64,000 nucleotides of DNA from Roseateles oligotrophus. GTDB lineage: Bacteria > Pseudomonadota > Gammaproteobacteria > Burkholderiales > Burkholderiaceae_C. Below, piece after piece: positions 46,442-55,068 of this stretch. Each line of letters starts with the position of its first letter. The first letter of the stretch is position 1. Where the stretch lies: the NCBI RefSeq assembly GCF_014204525.1, contig NZ_JACHLP010000001.1, positions 186,001 through 250,000 on the forward strand, read 5' to 3'. A program made the translations under genes and the position numbers. The notes beneath the pieces are model-generated. The model saw only the letters and a program-made list of their open reading frames with translations, searched no databases and was not told where the DNA came from.

Positions 46442-46486
46442 TCAGCAGGCCTGACCCAGCTGTTCGAGAATCACCGGATTTTGGTG
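46442..46486 (-). pseudogene. Remnant of a second acs 3' end
   Basis: On the minus strand this stretch reads [13 protein letters not shown] followed by TGA. The true acs gene 135 bp away ends [13 protein letters not shown] followed by TGA. Eleven of 13 residues agree and the DNA is about 75% identical over 50 bases, with differences concentrated at third codon positions and similarity running about 12 bases past the stop. Nothing upstream of it encodes more of the enzyme. The pattern is that of a diverged paralogue reduced to its last codons. Confidence 0.65.
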
Positions 46487-46489
46487 CCC

Positions 46490-46576
46490 ACCCACATCGC
46501 TGCGCGATATGAGTGGACCCCGAATCCCGCCAGCGGCTGCGCCGCTACCCGGCTACGCCGGGCTGGCCCAGCCGGG
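46490..46576. repeat. Run of short hairpins between acs remnant and acs
   Basis: Successive perfect stems are visible: ATCGC-tgc-GCGAT (flanked by CCAC/GTGG), AGCGGC-tgc-GCCGCT, CCCGGC-tac-GCCGGG, and a GGCTGG/CCAGCC stem. Another, GGGTCAG/CTGACCC, overlaps the acs stop codon. Loops of three bases recur. The run is non-coding and may terminate or stabilise the acs mRNA. Confidence 0.5.
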
Positions 46577-48538
46577 TCAGTAAGCCTGACCCAGTTGCTC
46601 CAGGATGGCGGGATTCTCCAAGGTACTCGTGTCCTGGGTGACGGACTCGCCCTTGGCGACCGAGCGCAGCAGGCGGCGCATGATCTTGCCGCTGCGGGTC
46701 TTGGGCAGGTTGTCACCGAAGCGAATGTCCTTGGGCTTGGCGATGGGGCCGATTTCCTTGGCCACATGGTCGCGCAACTGCTTGGCGATGGCCTTGGCCT
46801 CGTCGCCACTGGGGCGGCCCCGCTTGAGCACGACGAAGGCGCAGATGGCCTCGCCCGTCGTGTCATCGGGGCGACCCACCACGGCCGCCTCGGCCACCAG
46901 CTCGGTGAAGCTGACCAGGGCGGATTCGATTTCCATCGTGCCCATGCGGTGGCCGGAGACGTTCAAGACATCGTCGATGCGGCCGGTGATGGTGAAGTAG
47001 CCGGTCTCGGCATCGCGGATGGCGCCGTCGCCCGCCAGGTAGTAACCCTTGAGTTCAGCGGGATAGTAGCTGCTCTTGAAACGCTCGGGGTCGTTCCAGA
47101 TGGTGCGTATCATCGAGGGCCAGGGCTTCTTGACCACCAGGATGCCGCCCTGGCCGTTCGGCACATCGGTGCCGGTTTCGTCCACGATGGCGGTGGTGAT
47201 GCCCGGGAAGGGCAAGGTGCAGCTGCCCGGCACCAGGGGCGTAGCACCCGGCAGCGGGGTGATCATGTGGCCGCCGGTCTCGGTCTGCCAGAAGGTGTCG
47301 ACGATGGGGCAACGGCCGCCGCCGATATGCTTGTGATACCACTCCCAGGCGGCCGGGTTGATGGGCTCGCCCACCGAGCCCAAGAGGCGCAGGCTGCTCA
47401 GGTCATAACGGGCAGGGTGCACGGCTTCGTTGCCCTCGGCCGCCTTGATCAGCGAGCGGATGGCGGTGGGCGCGGTGTAGAAGATCGTGACCTTGTGCTT
47501 CTCAATCATCTGCCAGAAGCGGCCGGCGTCGGGGAAGGTGGGCACGCCCTCGAAGACGATCTCGGTGCCGCCCAGGGCCAAGGGGCCATAGCTGATGTAG
47601 CTGTGGCCCGTCACCCAGCCGATATCGGCCGTGCACCAGAAGATGTCGCTGTCCTTCAGGTCAAAAGTCCATTTGGTGGTCAGCGCAGCATGCAGCAGAT
47701 AGCCGCCGGTGCTGTGCTGCACGCCCTTGGGCTTGCCGGTGGAGCCCGAGGTGTAGAGCAGGAACAGGGGATGCTCTGCTTCGACCCACTCGGGTTCGCA
47801 GACCTCGGACTGGCCGCCGACGACATCGTGCAGCCACAGATCGCGGCCTTGCACCCAATTGATCTTGCCGCCGGTGCGCTGGTAGACGATCACGTCCTTC
47901 AGGCTGGGGCAGCTGCCGCCGTCCAGGGCTTCGTCGACGATGGCCTTCAGCGGCAAGGCCTTGCCGCCGCGCAATTGCTCGTCGGCGGTGATGATGGCCA
48001 CGGCGCCGGCATCCTGCACGCGGTCACGCAGGCTCTGGGCCGAGAAGCCGCCGAACACCACCGAGTGGATGGCGCCGATACGGGCGCAGGCCTGCATGGC
48101 GGCCACGCCCTCGACGGACATGGACATATAGATGACCACGCGGTCGCCCTTTTTGACGCCGCGCGCCTTCAGCGCATTGGCCAGGCGGGAGACTTGCGAG
48201 AGCAGTTCCTTGTAAGTGACCTTGGTGACCGCGCCGTCATCCGCCTCAAAAATAATAGCGACCTTGTCGCCCTTGCCGGCCTCGATATTGCGGTCCAGGC
48301 AGTTGTAGGAGACGTTCAGCAGGCCGTCCTCGAACCACTTGAAGAAAGGCGCCTCGCTGCTGTTCAGCACCTGGGTGAAGGGCTTCTTCCAGCTGACGAA
48401 CTCACGGGCCAGACGGGCCCAATAGCCTTCGTAATCGCGCTCTGACTCTTGCACCAGGGCCTGGTAGCCCGCCATGCCCTTGACATGGGCCTGGGCTTGC
48501 CACTCGGCGCTGGGCAGATATTGATCTGAATGACTCAT
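46577..48538 (-). CDS. acs: Acetyl-CoA synthetase (AMP-forming)
   Basis: Activates acetate to acetyl-CoA through acetyl-AMP. The 653-residue protein shows all adenylate-forming motifs: [20 protein letters not shown] (P-loop-like), [38 protein letters not shown] and [16 protein letters not shown]. The acetylation-regulated lysine is in [15 protein letters not shown]. The length is typical of Acs. The start MSHSDQYLP has GGAG upstream. It stands alone on the minus strand and is divergent from the UPF0114 gene. Confidence 0.97.
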   Translation of the reverse strand: MSHSDQYLPSAEWQAQAHVKGMAGYQALVQESERDYEGYWARLAREFVSWKKPFTQVLNSSEAPFFKWFEDGLLNVSYNCLDRNIEAGKGDKVAIIFEADDGAVTKVTYKELLSQVSRLANALKARGVKKGDRVVIYMSMSVEGVAAMQACARIGAIHSVVFGGFSAQSLRDRVQDAGAVAIITADEQLRGGKALPLKAIVDEALDGGSCPSLKDVIVYQRTGGKINWVQGRDLWLHDVVGGQSEVCEPEWVEAEHPLFLLYTSGSTGKPKGVQHSTGGYLLHAALTTKWTFDLKDSDIFWCTADIGWVTGHSYISYGPLALGGTEIVFEGVPTFPDAGRFWQMIEKHKVTIFYTAPTAIRSLIKAAEGNEAVHPARYDLSSLRLLGSVGEPINPAAWEWYHKHIGGGRCPIVDTFWQTETGGHMITPLPGATPLVPGSCTLPFPGITTAIVDETGTDVPNGQGGILVVKKPWPSMIRTIWNDPERFKSSYYPAELKGYYLAGDGAIRDAETGYFTITGRIDDVLNVSGHRMGTMEIESALVSFTELVAEAAVVGRPDDTTGEAICAFVVLKRGRPSGDEAKAIAKQLRDHVAKEIGPIAKPKDIRFGDNLPKTRSGKIMRRLLRSVAKGESVTQDTSTLENPAILEQLGQAY

Positions 48539-48747
48539 GAGTTTGTCTCCTCAATGCGGGTTAATCTGGATTCGGCACTGGCCTGGAGCGGATCACCCTC
48601 GGCCACGCTTTGATGCAACTGTGCATTCCGTCTCTGACGAAGCGCTTACTCTAAATTGAAGGTCGTTCGGCCGCGGCCAGGCGGCGGCCCTGTGGGGCTT
48701 TTAAAATCGCGCACCGCACACTCAGCCAAAAAAGAAAGACAGCGCCC

Positions 48748-49383
48748 ATGTCCCAAGCTCCCCGCCGCCTTCGCCCCCTGCCCAATCTGATCTTTGCCAG
48801 CCGCTGGTTGCAGCTGCCGCTGTACATCGGCCTGATCCTGGCCCAGGCGGTCTATGTCTTCCAGTTCTGGACCGAGCTGGTGCATCTGATCGAGGCCGCC
48901 TTCGGCAATCAGGAGGCGCTGAGCCTGCTGGTCAAGAGCATTGGCTACAAGGCCACGGCCATCAAGGACATCGCCGGCAATATCACCGGTTATGAGCCCA
49001 TCGCCAAGCTCAACGAAACCATTCTGATGCTGGTCGTGCTGGGCCTGATCGATGTGGTGATGATCTCCAATCTGCTCATCATGGTGATCGTGGGCGGCTA
49101 CGAGACCTTTGTCTCCCGCATGGAGCTGGACGGTCACCCCGACCAACCCGAGTGGCTCAGCCATGTCAATGCCTCGGTGCTCAAGGTCAAGCTGGCCACG
49201 GCCATCATCGGCATCTCCTCCATCCACCTGCTCAAGACCTTTATCAACGCCGACAACTACGCGGAGAAGACGCTGATGTGGCAGACCCTGATCCACGTCG
49301 CCTTCCTGGCCTCGGCGATCGCAATTGCCTACACCGACCGTCTGCTCAGCGCCAGCCACGGCGCCGGCGCAGACAAGCACTGA
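48748..49383 (+). CDS. UPF0114/TIGR00645-family inner-membrane protein (YqhA-like)
   Basis: Membrane protein of 211 residues with about four helices, including [36 protein letters not shown] and [17 protein letters not shown]. Conserved family features are the N-terminal [27 protein letters not shown] and [18 protein letters not shown]. Function is unknown across the family. The long palindromic element begins 48 bp after its stop codon, and the fumarase gene lies beyond it. Confidence 0.9.
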   Translation: MSQAPRRLRPLPNLIFASRWLQLPLYIGLILAQAVYVFQFWTELVHLIEAAFGNQEALSLLVKSIGYKATAIKDIAGNITGYEPIAKLNETILMLVVLGLIDVVMISNLLIMVIVGGYETFVSRMELDGHPDQPEWLSHVNASVLKVKLATAIIGISSIHLLKTFINADNYAEKTLMWQTLIHVAFLASAIAIAYTDRLLSASHGAGADKH

Positions 49384-49409
49384 TTCAGTAAACTGCCGCC
49401 TTTCCCGCG

Positions 49410-49432
49410 CTGACGCTCAACCATCGCGTCAG
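49410..49432 (+). other. Small hairpin preceding the fumarase palindrome
   Basis: CTGACGC (49410-49416) and GCGTCAG (49426-49432) form a perfect seven-base stem with a nine-base loop. The right arm shares two bases with the long palindrome. Confidence 0.4.
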
Positions 49433-49574
49433 AGGGCGAGAACTTTTGTCGCGAGCGGTCGTCAGGCTAGGTGGGCGGAGCTGCGGATGCCGGAACGTAC
49501 TCCCTGTACGTGAGGATTCCGAGCACCGCCCAACGACGCATGGCGACCGCGCAGTAAAAAAGTTCTCACCCTCT
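49431..49574. repeat. 144-bp near-palindromic element upstream of fumarase
   Basis: The outer arms AGAGGGCGAGAACTTTT and AAAAGTTCTCACCCTCT differ at one base. Nested inside are CGGTCG/CGACCG, TGGGCGG/CCGCCCA, CGG/CCG and ACGTAC/GTACGT around a TCCCT loop, so the whole length can fold into one interrupted stem. It ends 35 bp before the fumarase ATG and follows the UPF0114 gene. It might be a structured leader RNA, a dispersed repeat or a MITE-like element without a transposase. No long target-site duplication is evident. Confidence 0.65.
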
Positions 49575-49609
49575 CAGCCCAGCCCTAGCCTCAAGCCAAG
49601 CCACCCATC

Positions 49610-51157
49610 ATGAGCACCTCCACCCCCATCCGCTACGCCGACCTCGTTGAAAGCGTGGCCGCCGCCCTGCAATACATCAGCTACTACCACCCGGCCGACT
49701 ACATCCAGCACCTGGCCCGCGCCTACGAACGCGAGCAAAGCGCCGCCGCCAAGGACGCGATCGCGCAGATCCTCACCAACTCCAAGATGTGCGCCGAGGG
49801 CCGCCGCCCCATCTGCCAGGACACCGGCATCGTCAATGTGTTCCTGAAAATCGGCATGAATGTGCGCCTGGAAGGCTTCCCCGGCTCGCTGGAAGACGCC
49901 GTCAACGAGGGCGTGCGCCAGGCCTATAACAACACCGACAACAAGCTGCGCGCCTCGGTGCTGAACGACCCCATCTTCGAGCGCAAGAACACCCGCGACA
50001 ACACGCCGGCGGTGATCAGCGTCAGCATCGTGCCCGGCAATACCATCGATGTGATGGTGGCGGCCAAGGGCGGCGGCAGCGAGAACAAGAGCAAGTTCGT
50101 CATGATGAACCCCAGCGACAACCTGGTGGACTGGGTGCTCAAGACCGTGCCCCTGATGGGCGCGGGCTGGTGTCCGCCCGGCATGCTGGGCCTGGGCGTC
50201 GGCGGCACGGCCGAGAAGGCCATGCTGATGGCCAAGGAGGCTCTGATGGAAGACATCGATATGTACGAGCTGCTGGAACGCGGCCCGCAGAACAAACTCG
50301 AAGAGCTGCGCATCGAGCTGTACGAAAAGGTCAACGCCCTGGGCATTGGCGCCCAAGGCCTGGGCGGCCTGACCACGGTGCTGGACATCAAGATCAAGAC
50401 CTATCCCACCCACGCCGCCAGCAAGCCCGTGGCCATGATTCCCAACTGCGCCGCCACCCGCCACGGCCATTTCGTGCTGGACGGCTCGGGCCCCGCCTTC
50501 ATGACCCCGCCCAGCCTGGACCTGTGGCCCGATGTGCAGTGGGCGCCGGACTACAACAAGAGCAAGCGCGTGGACCTGAACACCCTCAGCAAGGCCGAGG
50601 TCGCCAGTTGGAAGCCGGGCGACACCTTGCTGCTGAACGGCAAGATGCTGACCGGCCGTGACGCCGCCCACAAGCGCATCGCCGATATGCTGGCCAAGGG
50701 CGAGAAGCTGCCGGTGGACTTCACCAACCGCGTCATCTACTACGTCGGCCCGGTGGACCCGGTGCGCGAGGAGGTGGTCGGCCCGGCCGGCCCCACCACC
50801 GCCACCCGCATGGACGGCTTCACCCGCATGATGCTGGAGCAGACCGGCCTGATCGCCATGGTGGGCAAGGCCGAGCGTGGCCCGGTCGCCATCGAAGCCA
50901 TCCGGGATAACGGTTCGGCCTATCTGATGGCCGTCGGCGGTGCCGCCTATCTGGTCAGCAAGGCCATCAAGGCCGCACCCGTGGTCGGCTTCGCCGATCT
51001 GGGCATGGAAGCGATTTACGAATTCGATGTGGTGGACATGCCCGTCACCGTCGCGGTGGACGCTGGCGGCAGCAGCGCCCACATCAGCGGCCCGGCCGAG
51101 TGGAAGGAGCGCATCGCCTCCGGCAAATCGCTGGGCATTCCCATCGCCAGCGCCTGA
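49610..51157 (+). CDS. fumA: Fumarate hydratase, class I (Fe-S)
   Basis: Hydrates fumarate to malate in the TCA cycle. The 515-residue protein is the fused class I type, with an N-terminal alpha-like part and a C-terminal beta-like part. The 4Fe-4S ligands are visible as Cys69 in ICQDTG and as the cysteines in GAGWCPPGM and PNCAATRHGH. The C-terminal part includes GRDAAHKRI, YYVGPVDP, GPAGPTTATRMD and AGGSSAHISGPAEW. It is oxygen-labile by family. Aconitase, acs and this gene all lie in the window but not as one operon. A strong terminator follows. Confidence 0.95.
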   Translation: MSTSTPIRYADLVESVAAALQYISYYHPADYIQHLARAYEREQSAAAKDAIAQILTNSKMCAEGRRPICQDTGIVNVFLKIGMNVRLEGFPGSLEDAVNEGVRQAYNNTDNKLRASVLNDPIFERKNTRDNTPAVISVSIVPGNTIDVMVAAKGGGSENKSKFVMMNPSDNLVDWVLKTVPLMGAGWCPPGMLGLGVGGTAEKAMLMAKEALMEDIDMYELLERGPQNKLEELRIELYEKVNALGIGAQGLGGLTTVLDIKIKTYPTHAASKPVAMIPNCAATRHGHFVLDGSGPAFMTPPSLDLWPDVQWAPDYNKSKRVDLNTLSKAEVASWKPGDTLLLNGKMLTGRDAAHKRIADMLAKGEKLPVDFTNRVIYYVGPVDPVREEVVGPAGPTTATRMDGFTRMMLEQTGLIAMVGKAERGPVAIEAIRDNGSAYLMAVGGAAYLVSKAIKAAPVVGFADLGMEAIYEFDVVDMPVTVAVDAGGSSAHISGPAEWKERIASGKSLGIPIASA

Positions 51158-51187
51158 ACCGCAAGCCCGGCCCATCGAGCCTGACCG

Positions 51188-51228
51188 AAGGGCCTGCGGC
51201 ATCCCTGCGATGCCGCAGGCCCTTTTTT
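51188..51228 (+). terminator. Strong intrinsic terminator after fumarase gene
   Basis: A perfect 16-bp stem, left arm AAGGGCCTGCGGCATC, has a five-base loop and is followed by a T6 run. It ends the fumarase transcript and separates it from the signalling cluster. Confidence 0.95.
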
Positions 51229-51437
51229 GCCCGCTCGGCCCGGGGTCAAGGGCGCAGACTGTTGCGTCATCCGCACAAATTCGACGCTCCCGCGTCCGCC
51301 CCGCCCTGCTACGAGGCCCAGCCGCCAACTGTGAGCAGCTTTGCAGCAAGGCCGGCAAAGTCTCGCCCCCAAACCCTCCCCCGCTATGGCAGACTTTGCC
51401 CTAGTGCTAATGGATCAGTCAGTCGGAGAAAACAAGC

Positions 51438-52274
51438 GTGGCAGATGCAGCGACCGAAGCCGTTTGGAAGATTCTGGTGGTGGACGATGAGCCCGCCATC
51501 CACCAGGTCACCAAGCTTGCCTTGCGCAATTTCTCGATCGAAGGCCGCGCCAGCCTGCTGATCAGCGCCATGTCATCGCTGGATGCCAAGGAACAGCTGG
51601 AACGCCACCCCGATATCGCCGTCATCCTGCTCGATGTGGTGATGGAGAGCGAGCGCGCGGGGCTGGACCTGGTCAAGCACATCCGCGAGGAGGCCAAGAA
51701 CTCCCTGGTGCGCATCATCCTGCGCACCGGCCAGCCCGGCCAGGCCCCCGAGCGCAGCGTGATGGTCGAGTACGACATCAACGACTACAAGGAAAAAACC
51801 GAGCTCACGGCGGCCAAGCTCTTCACCGCCGTGATGTCCAGCGTGCGCAACTTCAAGCAGATCTACGCCATGGGCCACAGCCGCGCCGGGCTGGCGGCCA
51901 TGGGCCATCTGAATCGTGAGCTGTTCGCCGCGGCGGACAAGCCGGCCCTGGCGGAATGCCTGTTGCGGCACTTCATGCAGCTGGAGCTGTTCAAAGGCGC
52001 GGCCCTGTGGTGGGGCAGCGCCCAAGGTGAGCCCGCGGCGCTGCAAGGCGAGGCTCTGCCGCCCGAGAACGTGAGAGCCCGCTTCCCCCAGGCCCAGGCC
52101 ACACCCGGGCTCGCGCTGGCGGTGGAAGGCTATCAATTGCTGGCCTTGCCGCATGTGCAGGAGCTTTGCCTGCTGAGCCTGCAAGAAAAGGCGCTGCTGA
52201 GCGAGGCCGAGCTTGATGCGCTCCACCTTCTTGCCGATAACGCAGGAGCAGCCCTGACGCGCTGTTCGCTCTGA
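51438..52274 (+). CDS. Response regulator with DUF3369-like C-terminal domain
   Basis: Protein of 278 residues. The receiver domain (about 10-130) has KILVVDDEPAIHQV, phospho-acceptor D66 in VILLDVVM, RIILRTGQPGQAPE and the KEKTELT lysine region. The link TELTAAKLFTAVMSSVRNFKQI is the characteristic junction to a DUF3369 domain, a GAF-like module that in most proteins precedes HD-GYP or GGDEF. Here the protein ends after that module, so no catalytic or DNA-binding output is present. It starts a five-gene co-directional cluster and lies 13 bp before a soluble kinase gene. Confidence 0.82.
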   Translation: MADAATEAVWKILVVDDEPAIHQVTKLALRNFSIEGRASLLISAMSSLDAKEQLERHPDIAVILLDVVMESERAGLDLVKHIREEAKNSLVRIILRTGQPGQAPERSVMVEYDINDYKEKTELTAAKLFTAVMSSVRNFKQIYAMGHSRAGLAAMGHLNRELFAAADKPALAECLLRHFMQLELFKGAALWWGSAQGEPAALQGEALPPENVRARFPQAQATPGLALAVEGYQLLALPHVQELCLLSLQEKALLSEAELDALHLLADNAGAALTRCSL

Positions 52275-52287
52275 CCGCCCAGCCACC

Positions 52288-53070
52288 ATGCCAAGCCCCT
52301 CCCCATCGAGTAGCCCGCCTGCGCAGGACTCGGCAGCCAAGCCGGTGGAGGGGGCCGCTGCGGCCCAGCTGAAGCTGCGCCGCTGGGTCCATGAGCTCAA
52401 CACGCCGCTGGGCGTGATCCTGATGGCCAACTCGGTGCAAAAGCAGCAGCTCGATGACCTGCGCCGGCAGCTCGATCCCCAGCAGGCCGGCGCGGCCGGC
52501 TTGCTGGCCGAGCTGCAGGAGGCCAACGAAATGATCCAGGCCAGCGTGCAATTGGCGATCCAGCTGCTAACGGCACCCGCCGCCGGACAACCAAGCGAAG
52601 GCCCGGCGCTGAATCTGGCCGAGACCGTGGCCCAGGTGATCGCCTTGCAGCGTGCCCGTCATGGCGGTGTGGAGCTGCAGATCAGCCTGGACATCGCCCC
52701 CAATCTGCGCCTGATGAGCGAGGCCAGCGACTGGCATCTGCTGATCGGCAACCTCATCAGCAATTCGGTGGCGCATGGTTTCCAAGGGCGCAAGGGCGGC
52801 CAGATCCGCATCGAGGCCCGCCAGCTGCCCAATGCCAATCTCTATCTGCGCTACGCCGATGACGGTGTGGGCTTGAGCGAGCAAGCCCGCCAGTCCTTGT
52901 TCAACAACGGCTTCAGCACCCGCCTGGGCCAAGGCCACCAGGGCTTGGGCATGGGCATCGTCCAAGATCTGGTCAGCAATAAGCTGGGCGGCCGCATGCA
53001 GGTGCTGCCCTCCAGCCAGGGCGCGCAGTTCAGCTTCGAGCTGCCAGCCAAGGTATTTCAAGCGGAGTGA
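52288..53070 (+). CDS. Soluble histidine kinase, HELNTP type (small)
   Basis: Kinase of 260 residues with no membrane segment and no sensor domain beyond an N-terminal Ser/Pro-rich stretch. The H-box is WVHELNTPLGVILM with H35. The ATPase domain has the N-box LIGNLISNSVAHGF, G1 LRYADDGVGLS and G2 GHQGLGMGIVQDLV. The G1 and G2 boxes look functional, so it should bind ATP. It sits between the DUF3369 regulator and the AhpD-like gene (6-bp gap). The missing input domain suggests it relies on a partner for sensing. Confidence 0.85.
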   Translation: MPSPSPSSSPPAQDSAAKPVEGAAAAQLKLRRWVHELNTPLGVILMANSVQKQQLDDLRRQLDPQQAGAAGLLAELQEANEMIQASVQLAIQLLTAPAAGQPSEGPALNLAETVAQVIALQRARHGGVELQISLDIAPNLRLMSEASDWHLLIGNLISNSVAHGFQGRKGGQIRIEARQLPNANLYLRYADDGVGLSEQARQSLFNNGFSTRLGQGHQGLGMGIVQDLVSNKLGGRMQVLPSSQGAQFSFELPAKVFQAE

Positions 53071-53076
53071 TTCTCG

Positions 53077-53643
53077 ATGAAACGCTATACCCTGACCCCT
53101 TACGAGCAAGCCTGCCCCGGCACCCGCGAGGTCTACGACGAGTTCCTGCGCCTCAGCGGCGCGGCCGAACCCCCGGTGTGGATGCTGAGCCTGGGCCACA
53201 ACCCCACGCTGATCAAGGCCTACTGGGAAAAAACCCGGGGCTGCCTGCTCGAAGGTGAGCTGCCCCATGTGCTGAAGGAAATGACCGTCTTCGTGGTCTC
53301 CCGCGTCAATGGCGCCGAGTACTGCAGCGCCTGCCATGCCCACTCGGCCCTGCAACTGGACCCCACGCTGAGCTACCACGACCTTGTCACCATCCTGGAT
53401 CCCGACAGCGCCGTGCCGCTGCCGCCCTCGCACCGTGTGGCCTTGCAGTTCGCAGACAAGATGGCGCGGGATGCCAACGGCGTCAGCGACGCGGAGTTCC
53501 AGGCCCTGGCAGACGCCGGCTTCAGCGACAGCGAGGTCAAAGAGCTGCTCAGCGTCATCGACCTGGCCATGATGTTCAACTGCTATACCAGCGGCCTGCG
53601 CCTGCCCCTGGATCCGCAGTACAAGGCCTTGGTGGACGGGTAA
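53077..53643 (+). CDS. AhpD-like/carboxymuconolactone decarboxylase-family protein
   Basis: Helical protein of 188 residues of the CMD superfamily. The thiol motif is AEYCSACHAH with Cys83 and Cys86, the CxxCH arrangement of AhpD-type peroxidase partners. The segment LPHVLKEMTVFVVSRVNG preceding it fits the AhpD helix, and NCYTSGLRLPLDPQY lies near the C-terminus. Members reduce peroxides or act as thiol-disulfide sensors. No ahpC is nearby. Its position between two soluble kinases suggests a redox input to the phosphorelay (inference). Confidence 0.82.
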   Translation: MKRYTLTPYEQACPGTREVYDEFLRLSGAAEPPVWMLSLGHNPTLIKAYWEKTRGCLLEGELPHVLKEMTVFVVSRVNGAEYCSACHAHSALQLDPTLSYHDLVTILDPDSAVPLPPSHRVALQFADKMARDANGVSDAEFQALADAGFSDSEVKELLSVIDLAMMFNCYTSGLRLPLDPQYKALVDG

Positions 53644-53670
53644 CGAGACCGCAAAACAAGCCAGCCGCCC

Positions 53671-54960
53671 ATGCAAGCCAAGGATTGCTTCACCCCGCTC
53701 AAGTCCGATGCGCCCGGCTCGCCTCCCAGCGAGCGGGTGATGGACGCCCACCGCAGCATCCGCTTTGATGGGCTGGTGCAGCTGATCGACGAGGTTCAGC
53801 GCCGCCGCAGCATCGAGGAGGTGGCCAAGATCGTGGCCACACGCTGGAAGCACTGTGCCAGCGTCAACAACTGGCGCCTGCTCTGCGTCTACGGCCAGCA
53901 TTGCGCGCTGATCACGGCCCAGGGCAGCCGGACCGAGGTGCAGGAACTGCGCCTGGAAACCCTCAGCCCTTTCGATGCCGAGCAATGGCGGCGCCGCATC
54001 CCCCGCCATCTGGGCCCCAAGGAACTGGCCGCCGAACAAGCCCTGCTGCCGCCCGAGCTGGCCCTGCCCCAAGCCCAGGCGCTCAGCGTCCTGCCCATCC
54101 AGCAAGACAGCATGACCATAGGCCTGCTCAATGTGCTGGGCCTGGACCAGGCCTTCGACGCCCTGGACCGCAAATTCATCCAGTTGGTGGCCGGTGCCAT
54201 GTGCACCCGCATCCTGGCCATACTGACCGAACAAAGCCTGCGCGCCGAGCTGCTGCTGGCGGAGCGCGAGCTGATGCAGCAGCGCCAGGCCACCATCCTG
54301 AGCCGCCTGGTCAACGGCGTGGCCCACGAACTCAATACCCCGCTGGGCGTGCAGATCTCGGCCTGCGGCGCGCTCAGCGAGCTGTTGAGCCAGCCCGAGA
54401 ACCTGGCCGAGCTGGCCCCCGACCTGCAGGCAACGGTGCAGCTGATCGAGCAACAAGCCCTCAAGTCCGCTCTCATCGTCAAACGGCTCAAGCAGATCTC
54501 GGCCGCGGCCATGTCCAGCCCGCGGCAGCCGACCCCGGTGCTGGAGGAGCTGGGCTATATCGCCGCGAGCTTTGGCGACAGCCTGGACATCCATCTGCAC
54601 GGCAGCAAGGCGCTGTGCCTGGAGCTGGACCCCAGCGGCTTGCACACCGTGGTCAGCGAGCTGCTGGACAATGTGCTGGCCCATGCCGGCGGCGGTGCGC
54701 AAGCCCTGCGGGTCGACATCAGCGTGGAGCAAATCGGCAAGACCGGCTTCATCCACATCCAGGACAATGGCCCCGGCATGGACGCCCAGCAAGCCCTGCG
54801 CCTGTTCGAGCCCTTCTACAGCAGCAAGCAAAATCTGGGGCATATCGGCATCGGCGGCTACATTGCCAAGAATGTGGCGCAAGAGGCCTTGGGCGCCGGC
54901 TTGCGCTTGCACACCAACGAGCATGGCACCCGGGTCAGCCTCGAGTTTGCGGGCGACTGA
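53671..54960 (+). CDS. Soluble histidine kinase, HELNTP type with N-terminal GAF-like domain
   Basis: Kinase of 429 residues without membrane helices. Residues 25-190 resemble a GAF-type sensor (VQLIDEVQRRRSIEEVAKIV, WRLLCVYGQHCALITAQ, SVLPIQQDSMTIGLLNVLG). A helical linker with AERELMQQRQATILSRLVNG leads to the H-box GVAHELNTPLGVQISACG with H219. The ATPase domain has the N-box VVSELLDNVLAHAGG, G1 IQDNGPGMDAQQAL and G2 HIGIGGYIAKNVAQEA. The G2 box is slightly atypical. It lies 27 bp after the AhpD-like gene and 108 bp before the hybrid kinase. Confidence 0.86.
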   Translation: MQAKDCFTPLKSDAPGSPPSERVMDAHRSIRFDGLVQLIDEVQRRRSIEEVAKIVATRWKHCASVNNWRLLCVYGQHCALITAQGSRTEVQELRLETLSPFDAEQWRRRIPRHLGPKELAAEQALLPPELALPQAQALSVLPIQQDSMTIGLLNVLGLDQAFDALDRKFIQLVAGAMCTRILAILTEQSLRAELLLAERELMQQRQATILSRLVNGVAHELNTPLGVQISACGALSELLSQPENLAELAPDLQATVQLIEQQALKSALIVKRLKQISAAAMSSPRQPTPVLEELGYIAASFGDSLDIHLHGSKALCLELDPSGLHTVVSELLDNVLAHAGGGAQALRVDISVEQIGKTGFIHIQDNGPGMDAQQALRLFEPFYSSKQNLGHIGIGGYIAKNVAQEALGAGLRLHTNEHGTRVSLEFAGD

Positions 54961-55068
54961 GGGCTGGCATGGGCGATAGGAGACAGGAGTCTTGATGTCG
55001 GATGCGGCGCTTAGCTTGCTTAGGGCCGGGCTGAAGCCATCCCCCGGACGCATGGGGAGCCCCCTGCC

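Noticed and set aside
46481-48445. A 654-codon open frame on the plus strand opposite acs
   Set aside because: It is the antisense shadow of acs with repetitive Asp/Gly/His/Gln composition and no start context.
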